Shown: positions 37,075 to 47,058 of the stretch, one piece after another
How the letters are laid out: every line of letters starts with the position of its first letter
Position numbering within the stretch: position 1 is the stretch's first letter
DNA from: Lumnitzera littorea
Lineage: Eukaryota > Streptophyta > Magnoliopsida > Myrtales > Combretaceae
Direction: 5' to 3'
Assembly: GCA_024138015.1 (NCBI GenBank)
Contig: JAMXBB010000002.1
Span: 12,157,941-12,221,940, forward strand
DNA: 64,000 nucleotides
Program-made: the position numbers and the translations under genes
Notes under the pieces: model-generated
The model's input: the letters and a program-made list of their open reading frames with translations, nothing else
Database searches by the model: none
What the model was told of the DNA's origin: nothing

Positions 37075-39582
37075 TGATAGAAACCAAGCTACTAGGCTTT
37101 TAACCTGTAGCCAAGCTGGAAGGCCTAGCAAGGCAAATTCTCTTACTTCAGCCAACTCTTGCCGAGGCCGAAGCCGAAGCCGAAGCCGAAGCCGAGTACT
37201 TCTTTGCCGAGTTACTTTTTATGCCAACTCGATACTGCTAATCTCTCTATAGTACACCGAGTTATAAAGGACTCACCCGTGCTCGAACCGACCAATGACT
37301 CGACATATTCCTTACCAAAAAGCCGAGATAGAGAGACTTCGAACTAACTAAGCCATCCCTGCTAAAACAAGCAAGCTGACTGTACTTTTTATTCGCATCA
37401 TCCAACGGCATCGTCGTGTATACAGAATCATGTATAGAATCTGTTACACCAATGATTATTTTTCTTAAATATTCATCACTACATGTACAGAAAGAAGACA
37501 GTCACCTTTACTATGTCTTGTAAAGGCGACTGTCCTTTTCCTTGTCTTGTTCAACTTCCGCTATTGGGAGGTAGGTCAAGAAGAGTTTTTAGCATTGTTT
37601 TAAACAAACGGAAAAAAAACTGGTTGCTTTCTCATTTTAAGTGATTTCAATTCAAGCTTAAAATAGGACGACTTTTTCAATACTACTACTCTATGAAAGA
37701 GTTGGAAGGAGACTTTGTTACTTGGCTTTTAAGTTTTGCCTGAATTATACCTACTCTAAAGAATTAAAAAAAAAAAAAAAACTTGATTTCAATCTCAACA
37801 AAGAACTTAAAGTTAAAGCAACACTCTTAACTTCTTGTCCTTTGACTTTGCCTACCTTGTGAAGGTCTCTCTGGTGTCTACGGCAAAGCCAATCAGTCTT
37901 GTGATGAAAATCAATCTTTTCTGATCTTCCACTAAGAAAAGAAAAGTATCGTCATAACAACTCAATTTGTTTGGTAAAGTACTTAGGGCTCCCCATAGTT
38001 AAGTAAAAGGAAAATGAAGCGGGGAGCTTTGATCATCTTTTATGATATTTCCCTTCTCTTATTAACTCTCTTTTCAGCTAGTGAAGTAGCCAACAGGTGT
38101 TAGGTACGAACACATCTAAAAGAGTATTAGTAGAGGGAAGAGGGGCACATAAAGTTGACCTAATTGGTAGAAGCCGCTAAGGGAGGGTTTTTCACTAATA
38201 GGCAGTTAGGTAGTCGATAGGTAGCAGTACGAACAAAGATAAAGGTTAGCGGCCAATAATCGGTAAGGCAATGAACTAACCCCTTATTTCCTATAAAGAT
38301 AAAGCAGTGGCAGGGATAAGCAGTAGAGTAGAGATGAGGAGTTGAATCAGGATTTGGAGTTAGGAGTAACGACCTAAATAGGATCAATGGCAATCATAAG
38401 GTAGAGAGGATAGCCAATAATATGTTGAAAGCCATCGATGCTGGAACCATCTTTCTATATGAGGGACAAAAGGGAATGTCAGGTCCCTTTTGGAAAACGC
38501 TCCCTCCTTCTTCTATTGATGAGCTTTACCCCTTTTGAGACAATCTTTTTCCTTTCAATAGGCTGCATCCCCCTTGGGGAGACTCCTTAGCTGAAAATGC
38601 TTTTCCTTACCTAGACACTTGAGTCTTCTTCAAGCGATGTCACTGTTCTAGAGCAATACGTCTAAGACTTTTTGTTTTAAATTTGGGATGATGAGCCTTA
38701 GCCTTCTTTATGTTGCTGCTATCCTAGGACTTCCTCCTCATGGAAAGACTGTTCATTCTTTAGTTAATGTCCTAGAAATTACCTAGGACTGGCCCTAGAA
38801 CCATAACCATGATTTAAGACTATTGAATTATAAAAGAATAGGTAGCATAGGTCACACAAAGAATATACTAAACATAAGATAAGGAGCTGGAGCATCTAAA
38901 GCAAAGGATTCTCCATTCTCTTAGTCTTTGACACAAGAAAGGAATGTGGAAAATTCCTTTCTTATGTCGACATAATAATGGTTTTGGATCTCATTTGTCT
39001 TCGTCAAAGATTGCAATTCTTAGTTTTGATTTTTTCTAGTTTCGCTTTTTAGAGCTCTTTTCTATTTTTGACATATATATACATATAAAAAAAGTAGCAA
39101 ACAAACAAAAAAAATAGATAAAAATAATTTACCCATTTGTATCTTATACATTACTTCCTTAGGAAATACCCTTTTTTGTTTTTTTTTCCTTTTGGGCATG
39201 TTGCCTTAAATTATCTAGTATAAATGCCCTTTGTACTTATAGTTGTAATCACAAATTGATTATTATTAAGATACTTGAGTATTTTCCTTCTCTACATAAA
39301 CACGCCTATTTACTCTCGGCATCACTCTTATCCTAACCCTTAAGCAAAACTAGGTAGCAAGTAACCTCATTGGACGGTCTCATGCATCATATCGAGTTGT
39401 GCCATAAGTCCTCAAAAGTTCCATTGGTGCGTCATATATATTGGGACTGTTCGTAGGTTTTTGCTTACTCTTCATTTGCATTTGTCCTTTCGTATATTCA
39501 CCATCACTTCCTTTTGAGGTTTTTCCAAGCTTGAACTCATCCACTGACCGGCCTTATCTGTTCTTGGTCACAGTCTGCAACA
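37075..39582 (+). repeat. 3' LTR of the gypsy element, interrupted
   Basis: It aligns with the 5' LTR from TGATAG at 37075 to CAACA at 39582, with an insertion of about 1.65 kb at 37477-39127. Excluding it the LTR is about 857 bp, against 883 bp for the 5' copy. A hexamer array of GCCGAA/GCCGAG units (37161-37196, six units) is present here but not in the 5' LTR. Confidence 0.9.
37477..39127. other. Organelle-like insertion in the 3' LTR
   Basis: This segment has no counterpart in the 5' LTR. Its base composition is clearly less AT-rich than the surroundings, and it lacks transposon ends and an obvious target duplication. The texture resembles plant mitochondrial intergenic DNA, suggesting a nuclear insertion of organellar DNA. 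I recognise no organellar gene in it, so origin is inference only. Confidence 0.35.
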
Positions 39583-39587
39583 GAAGT

Positions 39588-40108
39588 GGTATAATTATCC
39601 ACCATTAAGATCTCTCTAGGTAGCATCTATTTAAATTAAATGGCCACGATTTCTTTAACAAGAGCTTTAACTGCATGCATAACTACTCTAATATGACAAC
39701 CATTAAGTCATATTAATTACGTTACGTAAATGTACAACAAAGCCTAAAATTTGAAAGGTCTAACTTCCCCAATAATCTTCAGTAGCGACTCTTCACCTCC
39801 TCAACACAATAGGACATCCCGATTGCTATATAGCTCGAAAGAGACAACTTCCTATCCAAACTGAAGGACTAAAAGTTACTTGGCTTAGGCGGGGGCATGA
39901 CCTTGGTCAGTGCAAGTACAGTCATGTGCCACCTTTAACGGATGGGTCTATACTTTCTTAAGATAACTCCCTATCTTGCTTAAAGAGCTCAACACCTAAC
40001 CATCGTAGCCCTACCTCACGATCACCTCAAGTTAGGTACCACCAAAACAGCTCGGTATATATGAACAGCCATTCCACGACGGGTCTTAGACCCAACACAA
40101 CGGCTCTA
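39588..40108. other. Unassigned DNA between two elements
   Basis: This lies between the target duplication of the gypsy element and the next solo-LTR-like copy. In the pre-insertion genome it was continuous with 25696. It is moderately AT-rich, non-coding and contains no identified repeat. It may belong to the same decayed element as 23913-25696. Confidence 0.4.
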
Positions 40109-43100
40109 TAGTTACCTCACTCTCCGAAGCGGTAGAGTCATAACAATCTTATCATACAAACCATTATAGAATAGAAGTTGATTTTATAGCCGTTATCTTA
40201 AATCCAATTTATACAAGGTATATATAACTAACCCGCTTTAAAGTAAATAGTTCAAAAATTAAATAGGATTTTTATCTAAGCAAATAGGAAAAATATATAT
40301 ACTAGAATTCAAATATTATAATGATTTCATAGCATAATTTTACCTAACTAATACCTTATATGACAATTGAAGATTTTAAATTAAGAACTAAAACCTTAGA
40401 AATGCATTTGTTCTTCAATTTTTATTTCCTCACTCTCCAAGATCCAATAGTTGCTAACTTTAAGGTAGTTAAATGGCTACTTCCTAATTAACACTTACAA
40501 CAACATCTATAGGGATGTGAGTAACCAACCACCCAGTAAGTTGAGACGGAGACTTAAAACTACACATCATGCATAAAAAGAGCTACTAACTAGTTATTTT
40601 GATGCAATACAACAAACAAATACCATCACATGACGTTATTTAACCCGTTTTGAGATTAGAGAAATTACACTCACTCTAATCTGAGTTAAGGAGTTTAGCA
40701 TATATTTAAATAAGTTACGACCAAAGCCAAGTTTATACAATAGAGATACCACTCCTCTCGCAACTACCTTCGAACCATTAATTTCACCCTTACCGCAACC
40801 TCTTCTCTTATCACTTAATTCAACTAAGGATGAAAGCTCGTATGCAAATACTCCACCTAAAGAAGAGGTTGAAAAAGGCCAGACCATCAAAAAATAAGTA
40901 AGAAAGTTGAATAGAAAGAACCATAGCTAGAAGAACAAAGGAACTGTACATTTAGTGTTGTGTAAGAAAAAAAAGAAAGAGATATAGTCCTATCCAAGCT
41001 TGTCACGATCAAAGACGTTGGGATCAGATTAGCAGACTATGGATGAGTCAAGACGTCGAGTAAAGTCTCCGTCATCTGGCTCCTTCCACGTAAGACAACT
41101 AGGATCAAATGGTTTACAATAATGCGAAGAAAGAAGAAGATCGAAACCATTCTTTTTGAGACAAAGGGCTTGACTTCTATCGAGTCAGTGTTGAGGGAGA
41201 GTACACTAAGTAGTTGGCTACGTAAAAAGAGAGTGGGCGAAAGGGCCATTTTCTGAACTAGAATCATGAAGATGTTTACTTTGCGCTGTGCCATACGATC
41301 TCAGGATTGTTTTGATTCTTTTAAGCTATGTGGGAGAACTCCACCAAGCAATCAGTAGTTTTTTAGAGGATGATATTTTTGAGAGAAAACAAGGAGCGTG
41401 GGAAAGCTAACCTACCTTTCCTTCGTTGAATCGAACCTTCGTCCAAGAGTTCGGGCTTCTACACGAGGAACGTGCTTTCTAACATCGAGTTTCAGCTATG
41501 CCAAGAGATCACTACTTTGTTGATATGGTCGGTTCCCTTGGTCATTCTTCAAGATAAGTCCTGAAACTAAACTAGTCAATTGATAGGAACATTGCTAATC
41601 CACTAGCTTCACCGAGATCGGATAGCGCATAAGAGGGCATTTTCTTAATGAGAAGATTATCGTTCTACACTGACGACATATCCTGCCTCTTCCTTACCCG
41701 CCTCAGAATATTCCTTCCTTTTCGACTGGTGGGACAAAGTCGCATTGATTGAATCGGCTCTGGCCTTCGCTGATAAAGCGAGGCTTTACTTGACGAGTAG
41801 ACCTTAGTTACCATTTTTTTGGATATTCAAAAGGGCTGTTTTCTTTGCTTCTTTCGTCACAGTAGTTGGATAAAGAAAAGTCAAAGCAACAGACCAGTAG
41901 TCCCATTATCTTTAGAGACATTTTATTAAGAAGGTTCCGTTTAACACTTCTTGGCCTGGTCAAGGAGACCAATTACACTATCTAACACTATCCTTTTTGA
42001 AAGGATCAATATTTAACCAGAGAACCCTAAATGTTTCCCTTAATAAACTGAAATACTTATCCAATTAATTTTACAAATCGTATATTATTAAGTCTAGTTA
42101 AGACAATCAATCCATATCACACAATACAAAACAATTGCAAACTAGTACAGCAAGCCAATAATACACGATGCATTCAAGAACACACATATACATGCATACA
42201 CACATTCAAACCACCTATAAGCTTAAATAAGTATAATTTTAAGCCTCTAAGTATTCTAAAACAATACTCCGAAATATAGTATTAAAATGTCTAATTATTC
42301 CCTGAATCGGAATTTATACCTATTAAATCCCCAAATTACAAAATTAGCTTAATTATTCACTTTTACCTATTATTTATTATTGTTATTACCTAATGTGCAT
42401 AATACACACAATTAACACCCCAAACTCCACAAATATCATACTACATTAGAAATTAACATCCTAAAATATCTAATTATATACTAAATCAATATTTATACAA
42501 AATTGACCCTAAATCATAAATTAACTTAAAATATATCCTCTTTTTTACAATTTTAAGGCCTAAAAATTAGGTAAAAATTTAGAAAATTAATTTTTGAAAA
42601 ATCTCTTTATAGTACTATTATAAACACTTTAAATAGTCTACAAAAAAATTTTAAAGTCAAAATTATATCATTAAAGTCATTAAAATTAGTATCGAAAATA
42701 GATTCGGGTTTAGGGATGTCTTAAGCATAATACATTTCAAGACTCAATTTTAACAAAACAATATTTTCCTAAAAACTACATAAAAAAAGTCCTAAAATAC
42801 TAAATTTTATAATTATTTAATATTTTTAATAAAGAAAACAATTTCAAAAAGGAAATCAAGCTTTTTAGCGTTGCTAGCTCCAGCTACCGTTACCTTGTCA
42901 ACCAAGTTAGGCGCTGTCTCTATAGTCCAATGGTAGTGCCCTTCCACTCTTAACTAACTAAACTAAATTTGGTGGGGTCTTCTGATTTTTATAAAAAGAT
43001 TTAGGGTTTTCTTTTAATTTTTTTCTGCCACATGTTCCTTGTCTCTTCCTCTCACTTTCCAATGTCTTAACATTATTAGTTGATTTTATTTCTTTAATTT

Positions 43101-43569
43101 TCAACTTGCCACGCCTCATTTTTAGATATTTCCACACTTTACCATATTTTTATTGATTTTTCTTTAATTTTTTATGAATTTTATTTAATTAATTAGTATT
43201 ATTTTAAAATATTCTAAGTATTTTAAGTAATTTTACGTATTTTTACCTACATGTAAATACATATATGATATAAGTAAATACTCACAAACATTATTTAAGT
43301 TATTTTATTATTTTTAGTGTACATATAATTTATCTCTATCAATTCGTTAATTATCAGAATTTGTTTTACACATTTCCGATAAATAACAGGTAATATACTT
43401 ATAACCCAATATTATAATATTTAATTATTTATTTTCCTAAATTCAAACTCATAGGATCACTTTTAATATTATTCCTAACTTCATTGTAAAATTTGAGTTC
43501 AATCAAATAATTTACCTAATTATCCTAAGTTTTACATACCAACTTGAACACTTAACTACGGGAATTACA
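40109..43569 (+). mobile_element. Third solo-LTR-like copy, interrupted
   Basis: Homologous in order and orientation to the outer copy at 28563-34451: 40130-40740 matches 28570-29190, 40741-40836 and 41962-43569 match 32117-34451. It starts near TAGTTACCTC and ends GGGAATTACA. Without its insert at 40837-41961 it is about 2.3 kb. Ends are more decayed than in the other copies, and a target duplication is unclear (ACAAC occurs at 40097-40101 and 43570-43574, but the first is not adjacent). Confidence 0.75.
40837..41961. other. Organelle-like insertion in the third copy
   Basis: About 1.1 kb without homology to the other family copies, bounded on the left by CTAAGGATGAAAG and on the right by CAATTACACTATC of the host repeat. 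It is visibly less AT-rich than the flanks, has no transposon ends or target duplication, and resembles mitochondrial spacer DNA. The minus-strand 85-codon frame at 41294-41037 is unrecognised. Confidence 0.35.
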
Positions 43570-44425
43570 ACAACCTCAGGCCAGCTCAGTCCAGCCACTC
43601 CACTCATACCAGTTCTACGGATATTCCTATTGCTCTTCTAGCACCCATCACTTCATCAACGGGCTACAAAGCTCCAACATCCAAGGTTAGCTCAGCTATG
43701 CACTTAGGGAACCCATTCAATTTTCGACTCTCCTTGCCATCTTATTGACAATGAGATTGCTGAGTGGGGTGGTAAGTGTTAATAGAATATTTTAGATATT
43801 GGTCTCTTTGACCAATGATGACTTCTTTAAACCTTGGGTTGACTTATTTAGGTTTAAGATTGATGTGTTTCCCTATTGACAAACTTGTTCCACTTCATAA
43901 CCAACCTGCTTAAGGAACTTCAAGACAAAAACTAGACACCATCCAACCTTAGGCTTTAAGCCAAGACGGTTGTAACGGTCACAAGCTAAATGGATAAAGC
44001 TTTAAGACTCGATCAACAATAAAGCCCCTATATTGTTGAAACACAATGGCTAGCACAATCCTACTAACCAGACTTAGTGAACGTGTAAAAATGCAATACA
44101 TGCTCCTAAATTCACATCAATCATTCTCTATAAATAGCCCAAACACTTCAAAGGTAACTCATCTTAACTCCCTTGCACACTTTGCATACACTGTACTCAT
44201 TAGCTTTTAAACTTTCCTACTTCAAACCCCTTGTTGACTTAAAGTATCGAAATGGTCACGTCGAATAATTTTCTAATGCCCCTCATTGTGCTTTCTTTTG
44301 AAGGCCCTTAAACACTTCACATAAGGCCTAGTCATAGTTAACTCTATTAGTGAAATCCTAATGACAACAATATACATTCCACAATTTGTTTTTGTATGTA
44401 TTCATAATATGCCCTTAATTAAGAC
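43570..44425. other. Unassigned DNA with a promoter-like stretch
   Basis: Non-coding DNA between the third solo-LTR-like copy and the right direct repeat. TCTCTATAAATAGCCC near 44129 is a good TATA context followed by pyrimidine-rich leader-like sequence, as in LTR promoters. No boundaries or coding frame were found. Confidence 0.35.
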
Positions 44426-45117
44426 TAGCAACAATATGAAAAAATTAAGAAAGCATTCATAAATTAGCATTGATTGGAATGAATAAATTGAAACGAGTAA
44501 TTCAAGGATGATAATTCAACACATAAGTCGAATACAATTTAAGAATTTTATTTTTCATAAAAGGTGATATATATAGAGATCTATAGAGAGGGTTTATTTT
44601 AAGTTTTTATGTATTTTGTTCTTTTTTATTATAATGTATTAGTAGAGATCACACATACATCACTTATCTAAATCAAGAACCAACATAAAGTTAAAAGGAG
44701 GGAAAAGAATGAGAGTGAATATGAAAAATACAAGATATTATATAAAGTATGTGGTTTCATTAATCTATATCAAGTGTAGAAAGAAAAAACTTTGATTACC
44801 ACTTATAGAAGCAACCTCTTGATTTCATAATAATAATAATAGGTAAGACAAATACTAAAATAAAAACAAAATAATAATTTACTAATAAGGAAAATTTAGG
44901 AAGCCTTATTACATCCTCTTTTAGTATTTAATTCTTTTCCGTAATTTTAAACGGTAAAATGTAAGAAAAATAAATGGAGTCTATAAGCGTCATTTCAAGT
45001 ATAGATTAACAACAAAACTTGAAAATCGTAGAAAATATAGATTAAAACAACATTTTGATATAAATAATTACAAAATACAATCTGTACATATAGCATCGTA
45101 AAAAAAAAAAAAAGGCA
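44426..45117 (+). repeat. Right copy of the ~0.7-kb direct repeat
   Basis: Same orientation as 23155-23912 and similar along its length with small indels. It ends at an A-tract (45096-45113). Together the two copies bracket about 20.5 kb of nested transposons. The copies could be the LTRs of an outer, heavily invaded element or a duplicated host segment. Confidence 0.85.
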
Positions 45118-47058
45118 GATTGAAAACAGCCTTTTATGATTTACCTTTTACTTGGATTTCTTTTCGTTCCATTTTTTTTTTTTTTTCCAATCGGACTATT
45201 TCATTCAAAATAATCCTTATCCAAGCAGTACCAATCCCAATTGTCAATTGTTCTTTCTCTTTTTCTAGCAGTTCTTTATTCATTACATAGCTGGCCAAAG
45301 ACCAAAAATTAATAGGATAAATTAAAAAAAAATCTCTGTATTTGCTTCATGTGCTTTTAAACACCTTATCTTCAAAATTAAGCATTTGGATCCCAAATCT
45401 TTAAAACAATATATTTTATATCCAAATTCTACTATTTTACCTTTAAATAAAATAATTTAAAAACACTAATATCATTGGCCAATGATAATCATTAAAAGAA
45501 TAAAAGACACCCTCTATTTGTTTCAAATATAAGGAACAAGTTCACGTAGCCAATTCACCAGATTAAAGTCGGTCAATTTAAGAATTACTGAACCTTTTTC
45601 TAAATGAATGGTTGATGTACTTTAAGAGGCTTCTCATTTCTTTGACTCTTGACAGCATGGAGAAATGAGAATATAGCATGACCAATGATTGGAATTTTTT
45701 TTGTTTTTTTTTCCCGGACAACCGTGTAGACAAACTGATGATCCACATGATCTTATCATGCTCAAGTTCATTGTGTATAAAACTGGTTAACATCTGCCTA
45801 AGCCATTAAATTCTTGTTTTGGTATGATCTTTGTGAGTCGAATCTGGTTAAGATACTGTACCATAAGCAAAATTTCCACACCGTACCGATAACCCCGGTC
45901 AACAAATACCGGATCTATACTAGTTTTTGCCCGTTACCTGCAGCACCCAGCAATAATTCATAAACAAACATGTGCTACATGCTGACAACTGATGCATCTA
46001 ATGGGAACTGGCTCACTGGCAACAGGCATCAGCATAACCATAGGTAAAGGAAGACATGAACTTCGAGTGGCTGGCGAAGGAAAAAAGACAGGAAGCATTA
46101 GCAAGTGGAACAGCTGATTTTGAGCGGATCATGCACCCAATGGCTTAAATGAATCTAAAGGGCCACAGCAAGCTAATGCAAGCAACAAAATTTCCCAGGA
46201 CTATAAGGCACAATCTCTGATATTATCTTATTCACTTTCTTTACAACTAAGTCACTATTCCAATGGTTCCAAGAGCAGATGAGCTTGTATCGTACCTGCA
46301 TGGCAGGCCACATCGCTCGATAAATCAATCAACAGTAAAACATAACTAATATGATAGAAACAGCATTCTCTCTGGCTGGAGGATACCAAATCCACACTAA
46401 GTCAAGCATATGGAACAAAAAAGCAAGCATAGAGAGAATTTCCAAATGCAAAAATGCATCTTTAGTCAACATCAAGGTCTGTTATAAGGGATAACAAGCA
46501 GCTTGCTTAAGTTGTGATGAAATGGATCACCAGTTCTGTTTTAACCGTATGTAGACAAATGATTCAGCAAGGTCCCGTGTAATACAATCTTCAGCTAGAA
46601 CTTCATGTGCCAGCTGAAACAATTTAGCATTGGGATGAAAATTCCACTAGACGAAAAAAAAAAAAAAAACCTGAGGGTTATATAGTGATGAATGCAGGGG
46701 CATAAGATCCAAAACCTATAATTCCAAAAATGCAACATACAGAAATATTCCCTCTAAAGGGAAAGAATAAGCTACTCTATAAGAACAAAAGAGGAAGTAG
46801 TAGCATCAAATACCGGCATTCTCCAAATCTAGTAATAGGTATTGCCGATTGGAAGCCAGAACCCCTTGATCCCCTCAAAATCTTTTGCACAAGAACAAAA
46901 TTGCTGCATCAGCATTTTCTCTTATCAACTGTGTAAGAAACCCCAAAAATTTCTCCAGGTTCGTTCATCTACACTTATCCCAGTATTGACGATGAATCTA
47001 CAATATTTACCATTGAACAGAGACTAGTATTTACAGATAACTATTTGTTAGCAGCACT
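45118..47058. other. 3' flank of AGO6
   Basis: AT-rich DNA from the right direct repeat to the AGO6 stop codon at 47061-47059 on the minus strand. The upper part should hold the AGO6 3' UTR. A possible orphan terminal exon is noted at 46613-46527. No complete gene is visible. Confidence 0.4.
46527..46613 (-). other. Possible orphan terminal exon
   Basis: After a good acceptor (TTTCAG) the minus strand reads 28 sense codons and a stop, with a protein-like composition (LAHEVLAEDC ... FVYIRLKQNW). No upstream partner exon was found between here and the AGO6 stop. It could be a relic exon, an alternative 3' exon, or chance. Confidence 0.2.

Larger units (their letters stand above)
25702..39582 (+). 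mobile_element. Ty3/gypsy retrotransposon with nested insertions
   Basis: A complete but dead LTR retrotransposon: 5' LTR 25702-26584, primer site, gag and protease to about 28557, reverse transcriptase, RNase H and integrase at 34452-37060, and 3' LTR 37075-39582. It is flanked by the 5-bp duplication GAAGT. It was later cut by a solo-LTR-like element at 28563-34451 and by an organelle-like segment at about 37477-39127. Removing both leaves an element of roughly 6.3 kb, normal for this class. PR-RT-RH-INT order defines Ty3/gypsy. Many stops and the visibly diverged LTRs make it an old insertion. Confidence 0.9.

Noticed and set aside
23155..45117. CRISPR-like or satellite array
   Set aside because: The repeats are two dispersed long copies, not short regularly spaced units, and the genome is a plant.
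46730..47027. Plus-strand frames next to the AGO6 3' end
   Set aside because: Low-complexity composition, lying in presumed AGO6 3' UTR antisense; no domain.
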